From Apiosordaria backusii (lineage: Eukaryota > Ascomycota > Sordariomycetes > Sordariales > Lasiosphaeriaceae): a stretch of DNA of 64,000 bases. The notes under the pieces are model-generated. The model searched no databases. It saw nothing but the letters and a program-made list of their open reading frames with translations, and was not told the DNA's origin. The translations under genes were made by a program, and so were the position numbers. Where the stretch lies: positions 2,542,001 to 2,606,000 of the forward strand of contig JAUKTV010000005.1 of assembly GCA_030549205.1 (NCBI GenBank), in the 5' to 3' direction. The number at the start of each line of letters is the position of its first letter. Position 1 is the first letter of the stretch. This document shows positions 45,255-56,121 of the stretch, piece after piece.

Positions 45255-46041
45255 GGTCTCTCGTTGCAGTCGGCACAGATGACGATGATTGATGTGAGGG
45301 TATTTTGTTGAGAATTCTAATCACGAGGTCGAAAGTGGTTGCGCAAGTTCCCAGCTCTGCTGGAATCTCTTTGTAAGGCCAGGTCAAGGTATGCGTAAGG
45401 TCCCTGAATGGGGCGTGGCTTCGGTTGCATTGCTGGGCGATCGGCTGATGTCACTTCTCAACCCTAACCCCGAGCTACCCAACTTCACATTCAACATGGA
45501 GTCATCAAGGTGCACTTACAGGTCTCAGAGAGCCTCCACAACCAACAACTACCAACTCAGTATTGCTGGGCAATAGTAAATATAGACGGTTGCACAGAAT
45601 ATGGGAGTTGTCGAGGAAATTATTATTTTTGATAGGCGTCAGGAACGAGTTCTCTTCAACTGCCAAGCGCACGACTAGAATACAACATGCTGATAACTTT
45701 CATGTGGCGCCGCAAATGTGAGCCTTCTGTCTCGCGGCGTATCTGTTTGTCTGTCGTTCGTCATCGGGTTGGCTGGGTTGGTATCTGCCATTCCCAGTGC
45801 AAATATCACTAGTTTCCATGTACAGATCACCTTGGACATCCCGTGTGCTCTAAAACCCAGTTGTTGTTCATGGCTCCGATCCTTTTTGCAAAGCCCAGTG
45901 ATTTTGTGTTCTTGATGACTGTAAACCCTTCATTACAGACGCCGTGTGGACCGAGAACTGCCAAACGTCCAAATGCAATTGGTTAAGCCATTCCGAAACC
46001 CGCGCCGTCAAGACCTCCCATCAAAACCCACTTGACTCTCT
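45255..46041. other. Intergenic, rpl6 3' UTR and gos1 promoter
   Basis: Both flanking genes are on the minus strand, so this holds the rpl6 3' UTR (right) and the gos1 promoter (left). No gene is recognised. Confidence 0.5.
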
Positions 46042-47040
46042 CTACCACTTCATCTCATGGGGCTTGTCACCCTTGCGGAGGCTGAAAGAGGTGGCGAGGT
46101 AGCTGGCAAGAAGGTCGACCTTCTTGATGTTGGCGATCAGGGCCTTGTCGATGGCCTTCTGGTCAGCCGCCCGGCTGCTGGTAACCTCCTTCTTCTGTAG
46201 TTTCACACATGTCAGCTTTGGCTTTCCCACACACGAATATTGTCTCGGAAATTCGTACCTGGGGCTTTTCTCCTTGCTTGAAGAAAGCTTCCTCGCCAGC
46301 CTTCTGCTGAGCCTTCTCGGCGGTGAAGTACTTGGGCTTGGCAACCTCCTCGATCTTGGCCTCATCGAGACCGGCAAGGTCGACCTTGTATGATGTGGCG
46401 ATGACATATCTGGAGTTGACGCGGCGAAGGGGAACACCGTTGATCTTGAAGGGGCCGGTAACGAGCAGAACACCCTGGTCGAGGGTCTTGAGCAGGACGA
46501 CGCGCTTGCCACGGAAGCGACCAGCGAGGAGGATCAGGACGGTACCGGGGACGAGGGTCTGGCGAGGAGTCCAGGCACGGACGGTCTTGCGGACCTGATT
46601 GTAGAAGGCATGTTAGAATCAAGATGCTATTCCCAAACTGCTTGTTTCCCTCAAGACTGCGGTTTCCCTTGTTCTCCAAGTGTTGTGCCCCGTTCTCGTG
46701 CGATATATGGACTTTCTCGACCTAGATGCGCCACTTGACGATATCCCGCTTTTGTCTGTCTCCATTTCTCGGTGTCGTAAATTTCGGTGCCGGGCCATGA
46801 GGCCGGATTTTGTCGTGCATCCCCCGCCAACATGCCGAATTGGCTTCCAAACCACCACAATCGCAATCGAGAGCTCTCTCCGGGCCAACCAGTCGCTCGC
46901 AACATGAATGCATCGAGATATCAACGTACCTGACGCGGCTTGGCCTCATCCTCAGCAGGGTACCATTTCTGGGCCTTTTCAGCCGGCGCAGGCACCGACC
47001 GAGTGGACTTGCCAAAGGTCTTCGTCGTGGGAGCCGACAT
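46042..47040 (-). CDS. rpl6: 60S ribosomal protein L6 (eL6)
   Basis: Exons 46930-47040, 46259-46594 and 46042-46194 give 199 aa. The first intron is 335 nt, long for this window, as is common near the 5' end of fungal ribosomal-protein genes. The second is 64 nt with a GCTGAC branch site. Both are phase 0. The protein binds 28S rRNA in the large subunit. GTVLILLAGRFRGKRVVLLK is the eL6 KOW-like core (about residues 55-74), followed by GVLLVTGPFKINGVPLRRVN and RYVIATSYKVDL. The tail (KAIDKALIANIKKVDLLASY, then GDKPHEMKW) matches the fungal type. No open frame of note lies in the long intron, and I see no clear C/D or H/ACA snoRNA in it. It diverges from rpl35. Confidence 0.95.
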
Positions 47041-47412
47041 GTTGGACTTTGGCTGTGTGGTGAGGTTAGTAGTTTTCGTGGTCGGTCGTCAACTTGACTG
47101 CTGCTGGAGATTTTGAAATGAGCGATTGGCAACCTGGTTGTGCGCAAGTTCGAAAAGCACCAAACCCCAAGCTAACCGCTTTCGGATTTTCGGGTGGCAC
47201 CGGGCCTCAGGCAGAACCGTGCGCACAGGCCACCCACCTGCGTAGGGTTTTCCGCCCTGTTTGGCGATTTTGCGCATCCACACCCACTCAAGATTTTGTT
47301 GGACTGAGAGTCGGTCCCTACGAAAGCCTCTGCTCCCTGGATACTAAGACTCGCCGCAGTCAACGGAACCGTCGCCCATCGCCCATTTGACTCGACGACG
47401 AAATCCCACACG
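47041..47412. promoter_or_regulatory. Bidirectional ribosomal-protein promoter
   Basis: 372 bases lie between the start codons of rpl6 (-) and rpl35 (+). A TAGGGTTTT element at 47243-47251 resembles the telomere-like box found upstream of ribosomal-protein genes in many fungi (Tbf1/Rap1-type). It is near the middle, 203 bases from the rpl6 ATG and 162 from the rpl35 ATG. The factor is inferred. Confidence 0.6.
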
Positions 47413-48102
47413 ATGGTAAGAGAGATACGGTCCCTTGCTGTCGTTATGCTGACGGAACAATCTTTTCGATTGTTGAACCCCCCTTGATCGATCGGGGGCG
47501 GGTCACAGCGTCACAAAAAAGTTAAAACGACCGGTTTGGCTAACATCACCATGTCACAGTCTTCCGGCAAGGTCAAGGCAGGCCAATTATGGTCTAAGAA
47601 TAAGGACGAGCTCACCAAGCAGCTCGGTGAGCTCAAGACGGAGTTGGGCCAGCTTCGCATCCAGAAGATCGTTTCTTCCGGCACCAAGCTCACCAAGATG
47701 TACGTTACCGACGACGTCCGATCCACCACGAACCCCGACGAACTATCACAAGTTGGAAAGGACGATTAAGGACACGTTGGGCTGACATGTGTGATGGATG
47801 AATAGCCACGATCTCCGCAAGTCGATTGCCCGCGTTCTTACCATCATCAACGCCAAGCAACGCGCTCAGCTCCGCTTGTTCTACAAGAACAAGAAGTACC
47901 TTCCCCTCGACCTCCGGGTTAAGCAGACTCGTGCCATCCGCCGCCGTCTCTCTCCCGAGGATGCCTCCAGAACTCTCGCGAAGACCAAGAAGCGCCAGAC
48001 TCACTTCCCTCAGCGGAAGTTCGCTGTCAAGGTATGAAGGGTCCATGGGATACGTCAGTAGTCTATTGGGAGGTTTGAATGCTGACGGGTTTGCAGGCTT
48101 AA
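47413..48102 (+). CDS. rpl35: 60S ribosomal protein L35 (uL29)
   Basis: Exons 47413-47415, 47560-47699, 47806-48031 and 48097-48102 give 124 aa. The first exon is only ATG, followed at once by GTAAGA. The first intron ends GGCTAAC...TCACAG at 47559, so the N-terminus is M-SSGKVKAGQLW, the usual fungal L35 start. The ATG at 47551 is therefore intronic. Intron 2 (106 nt) joins KLTK-I to HDLRKSIARV. Intron 3 (65 nt, GTATGA, GCTGAC, TTGCAG) is followed by just GCT TAA, giving the C-terminus KFAVKA; reading through would give KFAVKV from an in-intron TGA. uL29 sits at the peptide exit tunnel and contacts SRP and nascent-chain factors. NAKQRAQLRLFYKNKKYLPL and HFPQRKFAVK are diagnostic. Confidence 0.93.
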
Positions 48103-48984
48103 ACGGCGTTTTCGAGGGTAATGGGATGGTTGTATCTAGGGCACCAGCGGCGCGGTTAACAAAAGGTCTTTTACACTCAGCACACTGCATCATCCCAGGG
48201 TCATCTGCTTTCAGGGTTTGGGGGTGTTCACGAGGTCAATGATTTTTCGATGCGGCTAGGTAGCTTTACCGCTACCGAATGAAAGCTCTGCACTAAACAT
48301 CCACACTGGAGGTCTCTTGTTGGTGGTGATTCCACATGGAATACTAGCTGCGCTTGTCGATGCTTGCGCATCTATGGTGGCGTCTTGAGGGACCGATTGA
48401 TTCGGCCGGGCTGGGGAACTGTCCAGGGAAGCCCATAGACGTTGCCAGATATATGATACCCGCTGTCTGGAAGCCCACTACTTCTGCCTTACCTTGGTCT
48501 TGTTCCCTCGTCCGTTGTGAGTGTGAGATGTCTCCAATTCCACTCCCCCAGCCGTCTAGTTCTTGCATTTGTCAGCTCGGGTCAGGAAACGGCTTTACAC
48601 ATGAGCTATGAAACGTTTTTGCTACGCCATGCTGATGAAGTTGCGGGTGCTTTTTTTTCAATTACCCCTCCACTGGTGAATAAATAAGCCCATGGCAGCT
48701 GCTAGTAGGGAAATCCAATGTTTTAATGCCAAGCATTACTGTGGTTAAAGTGCTGTACACTTTCTTGACCGCCCTGGCAGAGCGTGGCAGAATGGCGGGA
48801 GTAGTGGGGCGCTGTACCCCTGGCTTGATCCAATAACGAGTTGCCAAGACTGGCCCTTGGACCATGATGCAGCAAAGCTCCAAACTGTCCTCTCCAAATC
48901 GACAGCGATGCTCTGGGTAATTTGAACCTGTTGCAGCCTCTCAACTCCCACCGAGAGGAAGCACAACGCCAACAACAGGCCACC
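48103..48984. other. Intergenic, rpl35 3' UTR and stt3 promoter
   Basis: Both flanking genes are on the plus strand. Small open frames here show no domain. Nothing else is recognised. Confidence 0.5.
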
Positions 48985-51500
48985 ATGTCGGCCGAAACAC
49001 TTCAAGTTCTTGCCGATGTGGGCAAGGGGAAAAGTACTCGCGGCGTGCTGCGGGTCATTATCCTTGCCCTCATTGCTGGCGCCTCAATTGCAAGCCGCCT
49101 GTTCTCCGTCATTCGTAGGTGTCCCCTGGATAGGAAGCTATCAGAACCGAGCAGAGAGCTCAGAGCCGTCCCATTGGCGATGTCTCCATGCTTCTATGAG
49201 TCTTCTGGGTTTATTAGCTTGCCAATTGCGTTACTAACATGATGTTTAATTTATAGGGTTCGAAAGTATTATTCACGAATGTCAGTCTCCCCTTTGCGCT
49301 GCGCTGCGCCCCCATCGCGTCCTCTGCCCAAGATACCCAAGCATACTGACAAGCTCCCAGTCGACCCTTGGTTCAACTTCCGCGCAACAAAATATCTTGT
49401 CGCGAATGGCTTCTATAACTTCTGGGACTGGTTCGATGACCGAACATGGCATCCCCTGGGCCGTGTTACGGGTGGTACCCTTTACCCAGGCTTGATGGTG
49501 ACCAGCGGCGCCATTTGGCACGCCCTCCGCGCCCTCACGATCCCCGTCGATATTCGCAACGTCTGCGTTCTCCTTGCACCCGCCTTTTCCGGTCTTACGG
49601 CCATCGCCGCCTATCTCCTCACCAATGAAATGACAACATACAACTCAGCCGGTCTCCTGGCTGCTCTGTTCATGGGCATTGCCCCTGGCTACATCTCCCG
49701 ATCAGTTGCTGGCAGCTACGACAACGAAGCCATTGCGATTTTCCTCCTCGTCTTTACCTTCTACCTGTGGATCAAGGCGTTGAAGCAGGGTTCCATGCTG
49801 TGGGGCGCCCTCTGTGCCCTGTTCTACGGCTACATGGTTGCCTCCTGGGGAGGTTACGCCTTCATTACCTGCCTTCTTCCTCTTCACGCCTTCGTCCTTA
49901 TCCTGATGGGCCGCTACAGCACCAGGTTGTATGTCTCGTACACCACCTGGTATGCCCTGGGCACACTGGCTAGCATGCAGATTCCCTTTGTTGGTTTCTT
50001 GCCCGTCAAGACCAGCGAACACATGCCCGCACTCGGTATCTTCGGCTTCCTCCAGCTACTGGCTTTCCTCGACTATGTTCGGTCCGCTATTCCCAGCCGT
50101 CAGTTCCAAACCTTCCTCTGGTTATTTGCCGGCGGTATCTTCGTCCTGTCCCTCGCGGCCCTGGTCATCGCCACCAGCGCCGGTGTCATTGCCCCGTGGA
50201 GCGGACGTTTTTACTCACTCTGGGATACCGGATACGCCAAGATCCACATTCCCATCATCGCTTCCGTCTCCGAACATCAGCCCACTGCCTGGCCAGCTTT
50301 CTTCTTTGACCTCAACCTGCTTATTTTCGTGTTCCCGGTTGGTGTCTACCTCTGCTTCCAGGAGCTTGCTGATGAGCACGTCTTCATCATCGTGTATGCT
50401 GTCTTTGGCAGCTACTTCGCTGGTGTCATGGTCCGTCTGATGCTCACGTTGACCCCTGTAGTCTGCGTTGCCGGTGCCATCGCTATTTCTACCATCCTTA
50501 ACAACTATCTTGTCGCCAAGACCCCTACTGAGGAGGACCAACAAGCCGCCGAGGCTGCTGAGAAGAAGGGCACAAAGTCTGGGCTCAAGTCAGCCACCAA
50601 GCCGGTTGTAGGCATCTATAGCCTCTGGTCTAAGAGCTTGATGGTTGCCTCTATGGCCGTCTATCTCCTCATTTTCGTCATGCACTGTACCTGGGTCACA
50701 TCCAACGCCTACTCCTCCCCCTCCGTCGTCTTGGCAAGCAGGATGCCTGATGGAAGTCAACACATTATTGACGACTACCGTGAGGCCTACCAGTGGCTTC
50801 GCCAAAACACTAAGGAGGATGCCAAGATTATGTCGTGGTGGGATTATGGTTACCAAATTGGTGGCATGGCCGACCGCCCGACTCTTGTCGACAACAACAC
50901 CTGGAACAACACACACATTGCCACGGTTGGTAAGGCTATGAGCTCCCGTGAGGAGGTCAGCTACCCGATTATGCGCCAGCATGAGGTCGACTATGTTCTC
51001 GTGGTCTTTGGTGGTCTTCTGGGCTACTCTGGTGACGACATCAATAAGTTCTTGTGGATGGTTCGTATCGCCGAGGGCATCTGGCCTGATGAGGTCAGCG
51101 AGCGTGCCTTCTTCACCCCGAGAGGCGAGTATCGCGTTGACGGTGAGGCTACCGAGACCATGAAGAACAGCTTGATGTAAGTTTAAATGTCTCTATATGA
51201 TCTCGTTGCGTCTTTCTAACAATCTTTTAGGTACAAGATGTCTTATTACAACTTCAACAACCTGTTCCCCCAGGACAGGCTGTTGATCGTATGCGCCAAG
51301 CCCGTCTCCCTGAAGTTGGCCCTACCCTCAGCACTTTGGAGGAAGCTTTCACCAGTGAAAACTGGATCATCAGAATTTACAAGGTCAAAGACCTTGACAA
51401 CGTTGGCCGTGACCACATTTCAGCGGCGGCCTTTGAGAAGGGACTCAAGAAGAAGAAGGCTACTAAGAAGAGGGGCCCCCGGGTGCTGCGTGTAGATTAA
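48985..51500 (+). CDS. stt3: Oligosaccharyltransferase catalytic subunit Stt3, frameshifted
   Basis: Exons 48985-49114, 49257-49280, 49361-51176 and 51231-51500. Exon 2 is a 24-nt microexon encoding most of RFESIIHEF. Introns are 142, 80 and 54 nt. Stt3 transfers the preassembled glycan from dolichol to Asn of N-x-S/T in the ER lumen. FDPWFNFRATKY holds the metal-binding D of the first DxD-type motif. About eleven to thirteen membrane helices fill the first 470 residues. WWDYGYQIGGMADRPTLVDN is the acceptor-recognition WWDYG region. In exon 4 the frame breaks after NNLFP. One extra base in the C5 run at 51267-51271 restores GQAVDRMRQARLPEVGPTLS, SENWIIRIYKVKDLDNVGR and a Lys-rich tail, giving about 746 aa, the usual length. 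Stt3 is essential in yeast, so sequence error is likelier than loss. Confidence 0.93.
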
Positions 51501-52746
51501 GGGGGTGGTTTTTCTTCACGAGTATGTTAGATTTTTTGTAATTTCTTTTCCTCTATTTACCGCAGTGATATATGGGTTGGGAAAAGAATAAGCCGGGTAG
51601 GCACTGTATACCAAAAAGCGTGGGAGTCAAACAATTTCATGTTAAATGTTCAAATTGGTGTGCTTTTGGATATTGCTGGTGAAATCTGTGCAGTGTTTTG
51701 AGGTCTTATCTTCTCCTTTGACAGTCCTTTATTGATTAAAGGGCCAGCTTGGGGAAAGATGGATTGGTCGTCGTCCGAGCATAGCTTTTTCTGCTGCACG
51801 ACTTTTGTGGAAATTTGAATAGGTTGGTTGATTTTGCTGCTGCTCTCTTGCCTTCACCTTTTTCAACCACGACCACCACGACCACCACGACTTTTTCGCC
51901 TTGCCACCCAGTCCAGCGTTTTCTGTTACTGTTGTTATTATCGTCGTCGCCTGGTTTTCTGGAGTTGAGCGAGATGGATTCAAGCCTGTAAGTATATTTC
52001 TTAGTTTCCTTTTTTCCCTTGTAACCCGACCTCAAGCGAGCGACTCCGCGTTGGCGAACGCTCTTGAAGTTGTCGACATCTTTTGCGAGCGCCTCCCACC
52101 TGGTTCAGGTGCAAAAGCGACAACAAGCCTCTCGACACATTCCAATCTTCCCAAGGCAGACCACGATCACGTCTTCAGACCAGCTCCCAGCTTCCGCAGA
52201 GTTGGATGTTTTGGACTTGGGGGAATTATGATGAACATTGTCGACCTCGTTCATCCTCCTCAATCATCGAGTTTCAGCCCGAAGTACCACTACTATTGTC
52301 ATGAATGGTCTTGTCAGGATGTGGCAACACGTGGAAGCTGCAATTAGATCACCGTTGTCGAGTTTTTCGATATCTTGGACTGAACCACGTTTACCTTCAC
52401 CCACTTGATGTGCAGAGAGTACTGGACCTGATTCTCGGAATGCCTCCACGTCTCGCACTCTCCTGCACATCAAGTGGGCCAACTCTCATCTGGGCATTCG
52501 CCATGAACAGTGGTGTTGAACAGTGACCCTTATTCGAAAGATCCCCGAACACCGACGCCCTCTTGCTGCTCATTCTATGGAGACCAACCGCACCACAACC
52601 TGACAAGGCAGCTCTTTCCTAGCTCGTGGAGTGGCTGTATATCATACCTGTGCTTGGTCACGACACAGTTCCTCTGTGGAGGTGACTCAGACACAGCAAG
52701 TGTTGGTCTTACTCCTTCAACTGACAAAGCTGAGCATCACAGCAGC
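51501..52746. other. 1.2 kb intergenic region
   Basis: This holds the stt3 3' UTR and the promoter of the Cys-rich gene starting at 52747. A GTC/GAC-type trinucleotide stretch (ACCACGACC units) lies near 51866-51892. No gene is recognised. Confidence 0.5.
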
Positions 52747-55007
52747 ATGGCGAGCTCGGAGAAAAGAAAGCTAGTGCGAAGTAGCTGGGTTGTCTTGAAG
52801 GCTTTTCCCTTCGATGCCAAAACGATGTATGTCTTTGATATATATAGACTAACTTTATTTTCCTACTTAGCGCATTCCAAGCCCGCCTGGAGGCGAGCCG
52901 GGCCGAGGCGACCACCCGCGCCAGCAGCCAGAGCGGTGGAGGTGGAGGTGGAAGTTCGTCTGTCGGCGAGGTCGTCGCCGTTGCCGTCGCACCCATTGCC
53001 CCTCCGGCCGGGTCGCACAGCTGTTTCCTGTGCGGGCATGTTCGCGAGGAGGCGTACCAGCGTCTCCACGCTGGTGACGAGCAAGCCAGGAGCAGCTTGT
53101 GTGACTCGTGCCGTGAGATGTATGAGCTCCGGCGGCAGCAACCGGTACGTAACAAATTCCCCTGTTTTTCTCTTTATTCCTGTGCTCCAATCACTCCTGT
53201 AATGTTGAGTCGGTGTCTAGTATGCTAAACAGATTTGTCATAGGGGGTGGGCGACAGCGAATTTCCCTATGAGTGGTGTTATGGGTGTGGTGTGGTTCGA
53301 TCGAGGATGTACCACACGCTGGTGAAGTCTGGGGTACCGATTGCCCCTGACAGTCGATATTGTGCCCAGTGCATAGACTCGCGGGAGGCGAAGAGACAGA
53401 TGAGAAAAACCAGTCGCGAGAGTATGATTGTCGAGGGTTTGGACCGGAAGGTCCAGAGTCAGGAAAAGTTACGGGAGGACGCCCAGGACGTGTACCGATT
53501 GGAAGAGTTACCAGCAAGGATTAATGAAAGGAAGGGGCTGGCTTACAGTTATAGTCCTTCCGAGGTCAACTCCCTGGGTGCCTCAAATTCCCGTCGTCAG
53601 CTCAGCAACACCTCGGCGACCTCTAGCAGCAACCCAGTTAACACCCACGTCAGGCAGCTCAAGGAGAAAGGAGATAGCCCCAGCGAAAAGAATGAACCGC
53701 AGCATCCCAATAAGGACTGTCAACATTGCCAGTTCCCTGACGAGGCCCACGAAAATAGAAAACGCGGCAGAGAAAGGCTGCTTCTACCGCCTGGAAGAAG
53801 GCCTGACGGGATCACCAAATGGTACTGGGCTGCCATTCATGCCTCTACCTCGGATAGCAACGGGGTCAACCTTGAGTCAACAGAAGCTATTGACTACAGA
53901 GGGGAAAGCTCTTCAGGGAGAAACCGGCGTGAGAAGTCCCTGTCAAATGTCAGCATGGAGCATATGCAGCTTGCTACCACAGACTGTTCGATATCCTCGA
54001 GTAGCTCCTCGCCTACTTGGCAAAACGAGATAAAGAGCTCTGGTTCACTTCGGCATGTCGATTTGTCGCAATCACCCTCCGCATCCTCTGCCTCTCTTCG
54101 ACAATCTAACCCTGAGTATGCCATCTTTCCCTCGGCCAGCGCGTCACAGAAACACTCTCCCTCAACTCGTACTTCTCTCCAAGGCAGACCTGACAACGGT
54201 GTCTTGTCTTTCAGTCCCCCTAAATGGCAACGTTCCTCGACCCAGCGGCATTCTGATTTCCCCCCTAATTCCGAGGATGATATTTTCTCTACTGGCACTC
54301 CTACCAAGCCAGCACATGACCACCACCCCAAACACAATTTCAAGGTTGCCTCATCTGTATTAACCGACCCATCCACTTCCCCCATCAGACAGGGAATATC
54401 CAATCTCTTCTTTGCCCTCAACCCCAGCGCCGAAGCAAAGATGACCCGGGATCTCGGATTTGCCCCCACCTCTCCTCGAAAGAGCCTGAGTCCCCAAAAC
54501 CGCCGCAGACGCTCTCCTGCCACCTCTTCCCCGACTTCTTGGATCAACAAATATGAACCCAAGATCAGATCCCCCCTTTCGAAATCCTTCTCCGCAGCTG
54601 CCGATACTTCTTGCTTCCTTGAATCTAGCGTCCCAAGTTCCCCTACCCCTTTTAGTTCCCCCGGCAACGCTGCTGTTGGGGATGAAAATAATCTCAGAAT
54701 CACCAAGCGGAAAAGATCAAAGCCTAAATTCAGACAGCAGGACAAAGATGTCGACATGGAAGACGGGGAAGAGGAGCTCTTCATCCCCAGCCCGACCAAA
54801 CTCGCCGAAGCGCAAGAGAGGATGAAGCAGTATGGGGGGTGGTCGATTAACAACGATGTGTCACCTACTCCAGCAAGGGAGCTACCGCAAGATGGCATTG
54901 CCAGGAGGATGAGCGAACTCGATGCCATGTTCGAGGCTGATGGGGGGAGAGTGGTTGAAGTAAATGATGAGTTGGCTGAAAAACTCGAGGAGTGCGATGA
55001 GGAGTAG
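52747..55007 (+). CDS. Unknown 705-aa protein with CxxC zinc-binding N-terminus
   Basis: Exons 52747-52826, 52871-53144 and 53244-55007. Introns are 44 nt (short, but with GTATGT, GACTAAC and TTAG) and 99 nt. I do not recognise the family. Exon 2 has a CFLCGH ... LCDSC pair separated by about 30 residues. The next exon opens with WCYGCGVVRSRMYH ... YCAQC about 30 residues apart, and CQHC follows near residue 280. Four closely placed CxxC pairs suggest one or two structural zinc sites, perhaps binding RNA or protein. The rest is Ser/Pro-rich, with a basic KRKRSKPKFRQQDK cluster and an acidic MEDGEEELFIPSPTKLAEAQ motif, then a charged helix at the end. This composition suggests a nuclear regulatory protein. 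The start is the first ATG giving a frame-consistent exon 1, but it is less certain than the rest. Confidence 0.72.
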
Positions 55008-56121
55008 GGGGCGTCAAGAAGGGAGAAGAAGGCATTGAGAAAGGTCAAAAAGGCGCCGCCCGAAAGAGTGAAGATAGCGTCAAAGAAAAACAGGCGTGGT
55101 GAACAGAAAGGAAACGTGTGTAGAACGTGGTGATAGGTGTACTGTTTTATCTTCCAAGGCGTTATATGGGGGTTGAAGAGGGGTGGATCAGGTCTGGATA
55201 GGTGTAATTCACGGCGCAGAAGGCGTCAATGATTTTTGCTAGAGGGAGTTTCAGTTACAGAAGAGGTGTTGGAATGTCAGAAATACGTGTATAATAAATA
55301 TATCATGTTACGCATGTAAAAATTTGTGAAGAGGCGGGACATTTTGTAACATGGGCCGTTCAGAATGCGTGATGAGATACTAAAGTGATAGAGCAAGTAG
55401 TTTGGACCCGATGCTTCAAAGCAACTTGGCTAGACAGAATGTAGCAGAACCCATCATCTTGGAAAGCTTTGTATTGTTACCAGCGGTTGTACACCTGCAA
55501 TTGTTTACTTCAAATGAACCATTTGGAACCAAACAAATACGGACTGTTAAAATCATCTAGATAGCATCTCGTCTGATATCTATATTATATTTTGATCTTT
55601 TTACACCTCTCCCCCTGTTTCCTCCTCGTTCAGTCACCCTTATCCCTGTTCCAAGTCATCTCGAAGATGTGAACACCATCTCTGCCCTTGATCAACATCC
55701 TCACCATATCCTCTTCACCAAACAGAAGAATATAAATATCCATAAACAGCTACCAAAAGGAGAACCAGAATTCATAACGCCGCCAAGTCCCATCCATCCA
55801 CTCGAGCTTACCCCAAAAAGAAACAACCGAGAGGACAAAAGTATATGCGATGATACCAACGACATCCAGCCATTCCCCTCCCTAAGCTGGATATATAATA
55901 GACGGGCGCAAAATATATTCCAATACTACCCTCCTGCCCTAAAAGAGATACAAACCCTCTCCAAAATGTTATCCCGTAATGACTGTATAGTTTGTATAGT
56001 AATATGCATATGCGTATGCTGTTCTCACCAAAATTCCAACATGGAAAAAATATCGCCGGGTATCATGTTTTTCTCCAACAAACAACAAATCCAGCAGCAC
56101 CAAATCTCATCACGCATAAGG
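55008..56121. other. Convergent 3' region
   Basis: 1.1 kb between the stops of the Cys-rich gene (+) and the Rad53-type gene (-), with AT-rich stretches near 55290-55330 and 55560-55610. Both 3' UTRs should be here. No other gene is seen. Confidence 0.5.

Noticed and set aside
46595..46929. snoRNA in the long first intron of rpl6
   Set aside because: I looked for C/D and H/ACA boxes on the sense strand and found no convincing set.
47551..47559. ATG at 47551 as rpl35 start
   Set aside because: It is inside a well-formed intron; splicing from ATG at 47413 gives the family N-terminus MSSGKVKAGQLW.
53894..55048. 384-codon minus-strand frame under the Cys-rich gene
   Set aside because: It is antisense, Ser/Leu-rich, and without intron or domain support.
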